A stretch of DNA of 41,080 bases from an uncultured Oscillospiraceae bacterium (lineage in GTDB: Bacteria > Bacillota > Clostridia > Oscillospirales > Oscillospiraceae), in assembly GCA_944385705.1 (NCBI GenBank), contig CALWYF010000019.1:1-41080 (forward strand). Reading direction: 5' to 3'. The notes beneath the pieces were generated by a model, which worked only from the letters and a program-made list of their open reading frames with translations, ran no database searches and was not told where the DNA came from. The position numbers and the translations under genes are program-made. Shown here piece after piece: positions 17,394 to 24,220 of this stretch (the first letter of the stretch is position 1; every line of letters starts with the position of its first letter).

Positions 17394-17451
17394 GTATTCT
17401 AAAAGAAATATAATGGGGAGCTCCCCGGCACCCCACAATATCGCCTTATAT

Positions 17452-17480
17452 ATTTTAGCCTTTTAAAAGTGTTATGTCAA
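17452..17480 (-). promoter_or_regulatory. Promoter of rny
   Basis: Minus-strand TTGACA (17480-17475) and TAAAAT (17457-17452) with a 17-bp spacer. A perfect inverted repeat abuts the -35 box on its upstream side. Confidence 0.75.
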
Positions 17481-17514
17481 GCGCCAATGCTTAATTAATT
17501 TTAAGCATTGGCGC
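17481..17514. repeat. Perfect 14-bp inverted repeat next to the rny promoter
   Basis: GCGCCAATGCTTAA pairs perfectly with TTAAGCATTGGCGC around TTAATT. No T tract follows on either strand, so it is not an obvious terminator. It ends where the candidate structured RNA begins, overlapping it by two bases. Confidence 0.7.
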
Positions 17515-17645
17515 CGGTACCGGGGATGTCCTGCAAAGCTGCCGGCGAAAACTCATGGCCGGTGCCGCGCCGGGCTGCCCGGCCGTGTATGAAAGCTGCA
17601 AGTTATTACTAAAATCCGACAGATTATTCCCACAGGCGGTACGGC
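17513..17645 (+). ncRNA. Candidate structured leader RNA / riboswitch-like element
   Basis: The plus strand folds into nested helices. P1: 17513-17522 (GCCG, bulged G, TACCG) with 17637-17645 (CGGTA, CGGC). P2: GGGAT (17523-17527) with ATTCC/C (17626-17631). P3: TGCA-AA-GCT with AGCTGCA (around 17532-17540 and 17594-17600). An inner 9-bp stem pairs CATGGCCGG with CCGGCCGTG. At least two pairs (in P2 and the inner stem) are G-U, which works only for plus-strand RNA. The 3' part, CCGACAG followed by an AGGC, and the 5' GGTACCGGGGA resemble conserved parts of the ydaO/yuaA (c-di-AMP) riboswitch, but other core positions do not match. The class is therefore open. It lies directly upstream of a secreted SPOR-domain protein gene. 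Confidence 0.5.
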
Positions 17646-17647
17646 TC

Positions 17648-17676
17648 TTGACTTGAAATCCCCCGGGTATTATAAA
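17648..17676 (+). promoter_or_regulatory. Promoter-like sequence before the SPOR-protein gene
   Basis: TTGACT (17648-17653) and TATAAA (17671-17676) are 17 bp apart, giving a leader of about 64 nt. It lies just downstream of the structured-RNA candidate. If it is the only promoter, the RNA would not be part of this mRNA; no equally good plus-strand promoter is seen upstream of 17513. Confidence 0.6.
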
Positions 17677-17746
17677 AGAATAAAAAAGAATAAAAATCAG
17701 GTGTTTTTCAAGAGGATAAAATCAACAACTAAAAGGAGAGAAGAAA

Positions 17747-18577
17747 ATGAAAAAATTTGCCGGATTTTTGTCGGCTGTGCTCAGCTTCTGCCTGTGCCTG
17801 GGAATTGTCACCTCCCTGCCGGTTACCGCCTATGGAGCCACGGGTAACGGGAAGCTGATATTCGGCCTGCCTTCCGATGACAGCAGCGAGAAAGAAAGCG
17901 TGGGAGTCTCCGATAAATCCATGAAAGATCGCCTGGAAGAGTGCCAGCAGAAGTACAGAGATTATCAGGACGATTCCAAATATGTCAGCAAGGTGGGCAC
18001 CACCATGCCCGACGGTTTTTCCCTGGTCAGGACAATCAATAAGGAGATAAGACAGGTTCAGGTGTTCTCACCCATCTACTCCGAAGCCAAGAACCCGGAA
18101 AACAGCTGCTATTCTCCTTTGGAGGACTACTCAGTGATATACTATTATGATGACGGGCTGCCTTTCTTTGCACTGTGCTACAATGATAATACCAGCTCAA
18201 GAGAGGAGTACCGGTTCTATCTGTCCCAGGGCGAGATCATCCAGTGGATAGACGATGACGGGGAGACCAGCAACCAGGCTCCTGACGAGTTCTTCTTCCT
18301 GTATGACCATGCTATGGCCGCCTATTCGAGAGCCATGTACGACCGCTACGACAAGGGCAACTATGCCATCCAGGTTGGCTCCTTCAAGGACAAGGAGCAG
18401 GCTGAGGACTGCCGTGACTCCATGCTGGACGAGGGCCAGGACGCCCGGGTGGAGAGCATAGACAATGTGTACTGCGTGCTCATCGGTAAATATAAGGACT
18501 GGGACAAGGCAGCCGAAGCCTTTGAAGATGTGGAGCTCACCGACCTGTGCGGCACGACCTACATCAGGCTTGTTTGA
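17747..18577 (+). CDS. Secreted SPOR-domain protein
   Basis: A 276-residue exported protein. MKKFAGFLSAVLSFCLCLGIVTSLPVTAYGA is a signal peptide with a probable cleavage after AYGA. The central region (about 35-200) is acidic and not recognised. Residues 206-276 (YAIQVGSFKDKEQAEDC, VYCVLIGKYKDWDKAAEAF) form a SPOR domain, a fold that binds peptidoglycan stripped of stem peptides at division or spore septa. The start follows AAAGGAGAG with good spacing. It stands alone between rny and clpC, with its own promoter and terminator. A cell-wall or septal role is inferred from SPOR. Confidence 0.8.
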   Translation: MKKFAGFLSAVLSFCLCLGIVTSLPVTAYGATGNGKLIFGLPSDDSSEKESVGVSDKSMKDRLEECQQKYRDYQDDSKYVSKVGTTMPDGFSLVRTINKEIRQVQVFSPIYSEAKNPENSCYSPLEDYSVIYYYDDGLPFFALCYNDNTSSREEYRFYLSQGEIIQWIDDDGETSNQAPDEFFFLYDHAMAAYSRAMYDRYDKGNYAIQVGSFKDKEQAEDCRDSMLDEGQDARVESIDNVYCVLIGKYKDWDKAAEAFEDVELTDLCGTTYIRLV

Positions 18578-18605
18578 GATTAAAAATAAGCGCTTACACT
18601 TTGTA

Positions 18606-18648
18606 AAGCAGGGGACTCTAAAAGCGATAGAGTCCCCTGCTTCTTTTA
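18606..18648 (+). terminator. Terminator after the SPOR-protein gene
   Basis: A perfect 15-bp stem (AAGCAGGGGACTCTA with its complement) around a 7-nt loop is followed by CTTTTATA. It separates this gene from the convergent clpC-like gene. Confidence 0.85.
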
Positions 18649-20916
18649 TACCGTCTGGGCTGATGGCCTCAGCTCCAGACAGTCTCCGGCCAGGGCGGCA
18701 GTCACCGTGTCCCCGGGGGCGATGGCCCCCTCCAGCAGCAGCTCCGCCGCCGCATCCTCTATCCAATGCTCCAGAGTCCGGCGCAGAGGTCTGGCCCCAA
18801 ACTTGTCGTCATAGCCCCGGTGGGCCAGCCACCGGGCCGACTCCTCCGGCACCGCAAGACTGATATCCAGGGAGCGGAAGCGCTCCTTAAGCTGCCCCAG
18901 CATGGTCTGGGTAATGGCGTACATGTCATCTTCACTGAGGCGGTGGAAGACGATGGTCTCGTCCACCCGGTTGAGAAACTCCGGCTTGAAAGTCGCTTTC
19001 AGCTCCTCCATGACCTTCCTCTTCATGGCCTCGTCGTCCTGCCCGCCTCCGTCGGCAAAGCCCAGGGGCGGGCGGTTCTCGGTGATGGCCTTGGCCCCAA
19101 TGTTGGAGGTCATGACCACCACGGTATTGCTGAAGTCCACCCGGCGGCCACCGGAATCGGTGAGGTGCCCATCATCCATTATTTGCAGCAGGATGCTCCA
19201 CACATCCTCGTGGGCCTTCTCTATCTCGTCGAAGAGCACCACGCTCCAGGGTTTTCGCCGCACCTTTTCCGTCAGCTGGCCCCCGTCCTCGTAGCCCACG
19301 TAGCCCGGGGGCGAGCCGATGAGACGGCTCACCGAGTGCTTTTCCATATACTCCGACATGTCCAGACGGATGACGGCGTTCTCGTCTCCGTACACCGTGG
19401 CGGCCAGGGCCCGGCACAGTTCCGTCTTGCCCACCCCCGTGGGGCCCAGGAAGAGAAAGCTGCCCACGGGACGCCGGGGGTCCTTCAGACCCACCCGGCT
19501 GCGGCGTATGGCCCGGGCCACCGCCGCCACCGCCTCATCCTGGCCGATGATGCGCTTTTTCAGCTGATCTTCCAGGGCCTTCAGCCGCTGGCTCTCACTC
19601 TCGTCCAGGGAGCAGACGGGGATCTCCGTCCAGAGAGACACAACCTTGGCTATATCGGCTGCCTCCACCTCCCGGCGCAGACCCTCTACGTGTATGGCGG
19701 CGGACGCTTCATCCAGCAGGTCTATGGCCTTGTCAGGCAGGAAGCGGTCGTTTATATACCGCACGGACAGGGCGTAGGCCGCTTCCAGAGCCTCTCGGCT
19801 CAGGCTGACGCCGTGGTGCTTTTCCAGGGCGGGACGCAGGCTCTGGAGCATTTCCATGGTCTGCTCCCGGTCCGGCTCCAGCACCTTTATGGGCTGGAAG
19901 CGCCGCTCCAGGGCCGCATCCTTCTCAATGTGCCGGCGGTATTCCTCCGGGGTGGTGGCCCCGATTATCTGCACCTCTCCCCGGCCCAGGGCAGGCTTCA
20001 GTATATTGGCGGCGTCTATGGCCCCCTCGGCGCTGCCGGCGCCGATGATGGTGTGCAGCTCGTCAATGAAGAGGATGACGTCTCCGGCCCGGCGCACATC
20101 CCGCAGCACCGACTTAACCCGTTCCTCAAAGTCTCCCCGGTACTTGGTGCCTGCCAGAAGGGCAGGGATATCCAGGGATACTATACGCTTGTCCCTCAGC
20201 TCCGCAGGCGCCTGGCCCCGGCTGACGCAGAGAGCCAGACCCTCCGCCACGGCGGTCTTGCCCACGCCGGGTTCCCCTACCAGCACGGGGTTATTCTTGC
20301 TGCGCCGGGAGAGAATCTGGATGGCCCGGCGTATCTCGTTGCCCCGGCCTACCACCGGGTCTATGCGCCCGGCTGCGGCCAGCTCCGTGAGATCCCGGCT
20401 GTACTGGTCCAGAATGCGGGTGTCCGCCCGGCGTACGGTGCTGCGGGCCGTGCCGGTCTGGGAGCGGTTATTGGAGCCGGGGTTGCCGAAGACCGCCATG
20501 ATCTCGGTATAGATGTCATTGAGGTCCGCCCCGGCCTCCCTTAGAGTGGCGGCGGCCCCGCAGTCGTTCTGCCGCAGCAGCCCCAGCAGCAGGTGCTCGG
20601 TGCCTATATAGCCCTGCTGCAGCTGCCTTGCCTCCTGGGCCGCCTTCTCCACCGCCTGCCGGGCCCGGAAGGTCAGACCCTGCTCCGGCCTGCCGGGGCT
20701 GCCGCTGCCGTTGGAGCGCTGGACTATGTGCCACAGCCGGGCCTTGTCCAGACCCTGGTGCTGAAGCACCCTGGCACCCAGACCGTCCTGCTCCATCATG
20801 ATGCCCAGCAGCAGATGCTCCGTGCCCACATAGCCGTGGCCCAGCTCGCCGGCGGCTATGCGGGCGTTCTCTATGGCCAGCTCCGCCCGCTGGGTGAATT
20901 TTTCGTTGCTCTTAAT
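18646..20916 (-). CDS. clpC: ClpC-like AAA+ unfoldase lacking the middle domain, apparent ATT start
   Basis: A 756-residue Hsp100 ATPase that would unfold proteins for ClpP. The N-domain ([31 protein letters not shown] twice) spans about 1-145. AAA1 has Walker A GEPGVGKT (214-221) and Walker [13 protein letters not shown]2 has Walker A GPTGVGKT (491-498), Walker [11 protein letters not shown] and the ClpP-contacting LGF loop. The coiled-coil M domain expected between them is missing: [20 protein letters not shown] runs straight into [13 protein letters not shown]. This explains a length about 50 below typical ClpC. No ATG, GTG or TTG lies in frame near the Shine-Dalgarno GAGGGGG; ATT at 20916, 8 nt after it, gives (M)[12 protein letters not shown]. 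The first in-frame ATG (21051) is upstream of the predicted promoter. Confidence 0.88.
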   Translation of the reverse strand: MKSNEKFTQRAELAIENARIAAGELGHGYVGTEHLLLGIMMEQDGLGARVLQHQGLDKARLWHIVQRSNGSGSPGRPEQGLTFRARQAVEKAAQEARQLQQGYIGTEHLLLGLLRQNDCGAAATLREAGADLNDIYTEIMAVFGNPGSNNRSQTGTARSTVRRADTRILDQYSRDLTELAAAGRIDPVVGRGNEIRRAIQILSRRSKNNPVLVGEPGVGKTAVAEGLALCVSRGQAPAELRDKRIVSLDIPALLAGTKYRGDFEERVKSVLRDVRRAGDVILFIDELHTIIGAGSAEGAIDAANILKPALGRGEVQIIGATTPEEYRRHIEKDAALERRFQPIKVLEPDREQTMEMLQSLRPALEKHHGVSLSREALEAAYALSVRYINDRFLPDKAIDLLDEASAAIHVEGLRREVEAADIAKVVSLWTEIPVCSLDESESQRLKALEDQLKKRIIGQDEAVAAVARAIRRSRVGLKDPRRPVGSFLFLGPTGVGKTELCRALAATVYGDENAVIRLDMSEYMEKHSVSRLIGSPPGYVGYEDGGQLTEKVRRKPWSVVLFDEIEKAHEDVWSILLQIMDDGHLTDSGGRRVDFSNTVVVMTSNIGAKAITENRPPLGFADGGGQDDEAMKRKVMEELKATFKPEFLNRVDETIVFHRLSEDDMYAITQTMLGQLKERFRSLDISLAVPEESARWLAHRGYDDKFGARPLRRTLEHWIEDAAAELLLEGAIAPGDTVTAALAGDCLELRPSAQTV

Positions 20917-20959
20917 AAGGCATACCCCCTCTGAAAGGCATATTAAAAGGTATATTGAT

Positions 20960-20988
20960 AATATATTATCCACAGTAGGCCCTGCCAA
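20960..20988 (-). promoter_or_regulatory. Promoter of the clpC-like gene
   Basis: Minus-strand TTGGCA (20988-20983) and TATATT (20965-20960) with 17-bp spacing. The predicted start near 20953 gives a leader of about 37 nt. No clear CtsR heptad repeat is seen. Confidence 0.6.
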
Positions 20989-21066
20989 AACAGACGAATT
21001 CCGTGGACGACAGGAAAAATTATTGACAGCTTTCAGTAAATTTATTTTCACAGCGCAATTTTATAA

Positions 21067-21094
21067 TTGATTTTTGCATAAGATGTGTTACAAT
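21067..21094 (+). promoter_or_regulatory. Promoter of the ferredoxin gene
   Basis: TTGATT (21067-21072) and TACAAT (21089-21094) with a 16-bp spacer. The predicted start is near 21101. Confidence 0.6.
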
Positions 21095-21141
21095 GTAGCC
21101 AACGATGGCCCAAGTGGTCAAATAACATGGGAGGTAACATC

Positions 21142-21312
21142 ATGGCTTTTGTTATTACCGATGAGTGCCTGTCCTGCGGTGCTTGCGCAGCTCAGTGCCC
21201 CGCCGAAGCAATTGACATGGGCGAACTGCACTACGAGATCGATGCCGACAAGTGCCTGGAGTGCGGCGCTTGCGCAGCTCAGTGCCCTGCCGAGGCAATT
21301 GTTCAGGAGTGA
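21142..21312 (+). CDS. 2[4Fe-4S] ferredoxin
   Basis: A 56-residue clostridial-type ferredoxin, MAFVITDECLSCGACAAQCP onwards. It has two CxxCxxCxxxCP motifs (CLSCGACAAQCP and CLECGACAAQCP), each followed by AEAI. The near-perfect internal duplication is typical of this electron carrier, which serves anaerobic redox enzymes in the cytoplasm. The ATG at 21142 follows GGGAGG with 7-nt spacing; an in-frame extension to 21085 begins upstream of the predicted transcription start. It is monocistronic and divergent from the clpC-like gene, and is followed at once by a strong hairpin. Confidence 0.96.
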   Translation: MAFVITDECLSCGACAAQCPAEAIDMGELHYEIDADKCLECGACAAQCPAEAIVQE

Positions 21313-21327
21313 GCTTCTAAACAACAT

Positions 21328-21361
21328 AGAATGAGGGGCGATGCTTATCGCCCCTCATTCT
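21328..21361 (+). terminator. Hairpin after the ferredoxin gene (copy 1 of a duplicated hairpin)
   Basis: AGAATGAGGGGCGAT pairs with its complement around GCTT (15 bp). A near-identical hairpin recurs at 21562-21597, differing only in one loop base. This copy has no T tract behind it. Confidence 0.65.
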
Positions 21362-21561
21362 CAACTTATCAAAGAAGGCTCTGCCTTCTTTGATAAAAAG
21401 GCTTGCACTGCGCTTCATGCCTCGGTTGTACGCCAAAGGCGTACAATTCGACACTCAGCTCCGTGAGAAGTGTTTTCTGCGACGTACATGCCGCCGCAGA
21501 AAACGATTAAATTTGTTTTTTCGCCGGGGCGAAAAAACTTTGCGAGGCTTTTTGACAGTCT
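21362..21561. repeat. Array of inverted repeats in a 345-bp intergenic region
   Basis: No coding frame is convincing here. Five further hairpins lie between the two copies of the AGAATGAGGGG hairpin: 21366-21396 (TTATCAAAGAAGGC / complement, TCT loop), 21426-21446 (TTGTACGCC / GGCGTACAA), about 21450-21472 (ACACT / AGTGT), 21472-21504 (GTTTTCTGCG / CGCAGAAAAC) and 21515-21538 (GTTTTTTCG / CGAAAAAAC). Together they fill nearly the whole gap between the ferredoxin and trmN6-like genes. Confidence 0.65.
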
Positions 21562-21600
21562 CAGAATGAGGGGCGATGTTTATCGCCCCTCATTCTGTTT
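21562..21600 (+). terminator. Hairpin copy 2, terminator-like
   Basis: CAGAATGAGGGGCGAT pairs with its complement around a 4-nt loop and is followed by TTTGTATAG. It repeats the 21328-21361 hairpin and lies about 60 bp before the next gene. Confidence 0.6.
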
Positions 21601-21657
21601 GTATAGTATTTTTAAAATGAAAGTTTATTCCCTTTTCACCGTAGAAAGGAGAAGGCT

Positions 21658-22374
21658 ATGCCGGAATTTACGGCTCTGTGGGAAGGCGGCCCGGCTTTTG
21701 CCCAGGCAGAGCATTTCAAGCTCAGCACCGACTGCGTGCTTCTGGCGGATTTCGTGAACAGCTCCGGACGCAAGCGGGGCATAGACCTGGGCTGCGCCTC
21801 GGGGGCCATTGCTCTGCTGCTGCTCTGGCGCAGCCCCAGGCTCCACATGACGGGCCTGGAGCTTGTTGAGGAGGCGGCGGAGCTTGCCCGGGAAAACATG
21901 GAGACAAACTCCCTTCAGGACAGAAGCTCCATAATTTGGGGGGATATACGCCGCCACCGGGAGCTCTTCAAAAGCGGCAGCTTTGACCTGGTGGTGGCAA
22001 ACCCGCCCTACTTCCCGGTGGACAGAGGGAAGCTCTCCACGGATGAAAAACGCTCGGGAGCCAGGGGAGAGCTGAGCTGTACCCTGGAGGACATCTGCGC
22101 CGCCGCCTCTTACCTCTGCTGCACCGGGGGCAGCTTCTCCGTGGTATATAAGCCGGAACGGCTGTCAGAGCTCCTGTGCACCATGACGGCCCACGGTCTG
22201 GAGCCCAAACGCCTGCGCCTGGTATGCCATAGGGCGGGCAGCGCTCCCAGCCTGGTGCTGGTGGAGGGCCGCCGGGGCGGCAGGCCCGGCCTGGATATAC
22301 TGCCTTCCCTGATACTCACAGGTCCCGATGGGCGGGAGACGGAGGAAGTTTTGAGGATATACCACCGGATATGA
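21658..22374 (+). CDS. TrmN6/YabB-type SAM-dependent methyltransferase
   Basis: A 238-residue N6-adenine-type methyltransferase similar to TrmN6 (YfiC) and its Firmicute relative YabB, which act on tRNA1(Val) A37. Motif I is GIDLGCASGAIALLLL, the acidic motif is TGLELVEEAAELARENM, and the catalytic NPPY is in LVVANPPYFPVD. GAAAGGAGAAGG precedes the ATG. The C-terminal part (VYKPERLSELLCTMTAHGLEPKRLRLV) is typical of this group. A tRNA substrate is inferred from the family. The stop overlaps an upstream ATG of the next gene, so the two are probably co-transcribed. Confidence 0.82.
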   Translation: MPEFTALWEGGPAFAQAEHFKLSTDCVLLADFVNSSGRKRGIDLGCASGAIALLLLWRSPRLHMTGLELVEEAAELARENMETNSLQDRSSIIWGDIRRHRELFKSGSFDLVVANPPYFPVDRGKLSTDEKRSGARGELSCTLEDICAAASYLCCTGGSFSVVYKPERLSELLCTMTAHGLEPKRLRLVCHRAGSAPSLVLVEGRRGGRPGLDILPSLILTGPDGRETEEVLRIYHRI

Positions 22375-22403
22375 GCTGCGGTGGAGACTTGATGGAGGAA
22401 AAC

Positions 22404-23480
22404 ATGGATACAGAAAACAGACTTTCAAACATTGAAAAGCGCCAGCTGAAATTTTTCCTGCTGGTGGCCTACGGCTTTACCTTCTTGATGGGAGTGCCCC
22501 TTGGAATTGCTTATAATCTGGGCCTGGACACCTACCCCTTCCCCAACGCCCAGATGTTCTATCCTGCGGCCGGGGTGATGCTGGCCTGCCTTGTCACAGG
22601 GAGGAGGCCGGGCCGGGAGACCACGGAGGAGAGGGGGACCCTGCCCAGGCGCTTCTTTATATTCTTCATCGTCTTTACGGTGCTGATGGCCCTTTGCTGC
22701 TTTATTAACTTTGCCCTGCCTTCGGGGTCGGCCATGGGAACTACAATTCAGTCCTATGGAATAATCGGCGGTTCCGTACTGGCCTGGATCTTCCTGCTGG
22801 CGGCGGGAAAAGAGCGCCGGGCCGCTTACGGGCTTCGCTGGTCCAGGACCTGGCTTTCCCTGCTGATGCTGCTGCTGTTCGTGGCCATATACATCGCCCG
22901 CTCTTTCTTGTCCGTAGCCCTCAGCGGACAGATGGCCGGGTATCTTCCCTACTGGCAGACCTCTGCGCCCTACATACTTATGGCGGTGCTGATACCCAAT
23001 TTCTTCCTCAGCTTTGCCGCCTTCTTCGGTGAGGAGTACGGCTGGCGCTATTACCTCCAGCCCCTGCTGCAAAAGCGCTTCGGCCTCATCCGCGGCACCA
23101 TACTTCTTGGCGTGGTATGGGGACTGTGGCACCTGCCTCTGGACCTGTTCTTCTACAGTCCGGGCTATGCCATCCAGAGCATTGCGGCCCACCAGGTCAC
23201 CTGCATAACTCTGGGGGTGTTCTTCGCCTTTGCCTATATGAGCACAGGGAATATCTGGGTGCCGGTGATACTCCACTTTGCCAACAACAACCTGGCTGTG
23301 GCAGTGAGCGGGACTACCCAGATAAGCGGTTATGCCCTGGGCTGGATGGATGTGCTGGTGTCACTGGTGCTAAACGGTATCATCTTCCTGCCTTTCCTTC
23401 TGGCCAGGGTCTTTCGCCGCAGTCCGGCGGCGGAGTCTGCCCCGGGGGAGAAAAGCCTGGAGACCGCAGCAGAGGAATGA
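22404..23480 (+). CDS. CPBP-family intramembrane glutamic/metallo protease (Abi)
   Basis: A 358-residue polytopic membrane protein with the CPBP/Abi signature: motif 1 FGEEYGWRYYLQPLLQ (EExxxR-like), motif 2 GVVWGLWHLPLDLF, and motif 3 PVILHFANNNLAV with His and Asn. Eight or more membrane segments are visible. Members process prenylated proteins in eukaryotes and act in bacteriocin immunity or signalling in bacteria; the substrate here is unknown. I choose ATG 22404 because TGGAGG sits 5 nt upstream. ATGs at 22371 and 22392 are in frame but have weaker sites; the first overlaps the previous stop. Confidence 0.85.
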   Translation: MDTENRLSNIEKRQLKFFLLVAYGFTFLMGVPLGIAYNLGLDTYPFPNAQMFYPAAGVMLACLVTGRRPGRETTEERGTLPRRFFIFFIVFTVLMALCCFINFALPSGSAMGTTIQSYGIIGGSVLAWIFLLAAGKERRAAYGLRWSRTWLSLLMLLLFVAIYIARSFLSVALSGQMAGYLPYWQTSAPYILMAVLIPNFFLSFAAFFGEEYGWRYYLQPLLQKRFGLIRGTILLGVVWGLWHLPLDLFFYSPGYAIQSIAAHQVTCITLGVFFAFAYMSTGNIWVPVILHFANNNLAVAVSGTTQISGYALGWMDVLVSLVLNGIIFLPFLLARVFRRSPAAESAPGEKSLETAAEE

Positions 23481-23485
23481 AAAAG

Positions 23486-23508
23486 GCCGGGAGAAAAGAC
23501 CTCCCGGC
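23486..23508 (-). terminator. Terminator hairpin downstream of the abrB-like gene
   Basis: GCCGGGAG pairs with CTCCCGGC around a 7-nt loop. On the minus strand CTTTTTC follows, so it can end the abrB transcript. Confidence 0.55.
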
Positions 23509-23542
23509 AAACAAAAGACCATATGGTAAAAAGCCTGGACTA

Positions 23543-23592
23543 TTGAAAACACATGAGGCCGTATCCAACGATACGGCCTCATGTGTTTTCAA
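23543..23592. terminator. 23-bp perfect hairpin between convergent genes
   Basis: Arms 23543-23565 and 23570-23592 (TTGAAAACACATGAGGCC... and complement) pair without mismatch around CAAC. The AAAAC/GTTTT bases give T-rich ends in both directions. It directly abuts the abrB-like stop codon. Confidence 0.75.
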
Positions 23593-23838
23593 TTACAGCT
23601 TGCGGCTGAGGGCAGAAATGCACTCAGTGCAGACGCAGCGTCCCTTGTAATTTACAAGATCGCGCACACTGTCGCAGAAGACGCAGGCGTCCTGATATTT
23701 GCGAAGAATAATGCTCTCACCCTCCACATAGACCTCAAGGGTGTCCTTCTCCGCAATGTCCAAAGTACGCCGCATCTCAATGGGCAGGACGATGCGCCCC
23801 AACTCATCCACTTTACGCACTATTCCGGTTGACTTCAT
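23593..23838 (-). CDS. AbrB/SpoVT-family transcriptional regulator with C-terminal Cys cluster
   Basis: An 81-residue swapped-hairpin AbrB protein: STGIVRKVDELGRIVLPIEMRRTLDIAEKDTLEVYVEGESIIL is the DNA-binding domain. The C-terminus carries CVFCDSVRDLVNYKGRCVCTEC, a CxxC...CxCxxC arrangement that may bind zinc. Many clostridial AbrB paralogues have this tail. AbrB proteins dimerise and repress transition-state genes; the targets here are unknown. GTGAGGA precedes the ATG. The gene stands alone with a promoter at 23919-23893. Confidence 0.9.
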   Translation of the reverse strand: MKSTGIVRKVDELGRIVLPIEMRRTLDIAEKDTLEVYVEGESIILRKYQDACVFCDSVRDLVNYKGRCVCTECISALSRKL

Positions 23839-23892
23839 TATTCCTCACTCCCCCATAATATTAGTAAAAGTTCCCATATCTTCTAGCACAAT

Positions 23893-23919
23893 ATTATACG
23901 ATTTTTATCAGTAAATCAA
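23893..23919 (-). promoter_or_regulatory. Promoter of the abrB-like gene
   Basis: Minus-strand TATAAT (23898-23893) with TTGATT (23919-23914); the spacer is short at 15 bp, so the -35 assignment is uncertain. Confidence 0.5.
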
Positions 23920-24164
23920 TAACAAAGACCCACTTCACAATAATTTAACATTACCATTTATTGCCAAAATGTTCAAAAAATAACTATAAATTGCTATTTT
24001 TACCTATAAAGCGGCCTAATAACGTGACCTAAAGTTCCAAGCCGCAGAGAGGGAGAGAAAGGCAAAGGGATGAGCATATGCCCCGGAGGAGCCGCAAGGG
24101 AGGGCGCAGAATATGGGAAAACGGCCACAAAACATAAACTTATCTTATTTGGATAAAATTACAA

Positions 24165-24193
24165 TTGCAATTCTCTTAATTATGGCATATAAT
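24165..24193 (+). promoter_or_regulatory. Promoter of the S24 repressor gene
   Basis: TTGCAA (24165-24170) and TATAAT (24188-24193) with a 17-bp spacer. AATTGCAATT overlaps the -35 box and TTATC...GATAA lies upstream; either could be an autoregulatory operator. Confidence 0.7.
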
Positions 24194-24220
24194 GGATGCA
24201 CAAAGAGAAAAGGTGATAGG

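Larger units (their letters stand above)
23839..24220. other. Intergenic region between abrB-like and S24 repressor genes
   Basis: About 380 bp, AT-rich at 23860-24010. It carries divergent promoters (23919-23893 minus, 24165-24193 plus) and the palindrome AATTGCAATT (24163-24172) overlapping the right-hand -35 box. No protein gene is convincing. Confidence 0.6.

Noticed and set aside
18766-20544. A 592-codon plus-strand open frame
   Set aside because: Antisense to the clpC-like gene, which has complete family motifs; no start signal.
21085-21141. N-terminal extension of the ferredoxin frame
   Set aside because: It begins upstream of the predicted transcript start and the family protein begins MAFVI at 21142 with a strong ribosome-binding site.
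24078-24137. A 19-residue Arg-rich open frame (MPRRSRKGGRRIWENGHKT) with AAAGGGAT upstream
   Set aside because: It lies before the S24 promoter, has no promoter of its own and unbiased coding features; chance is likely.
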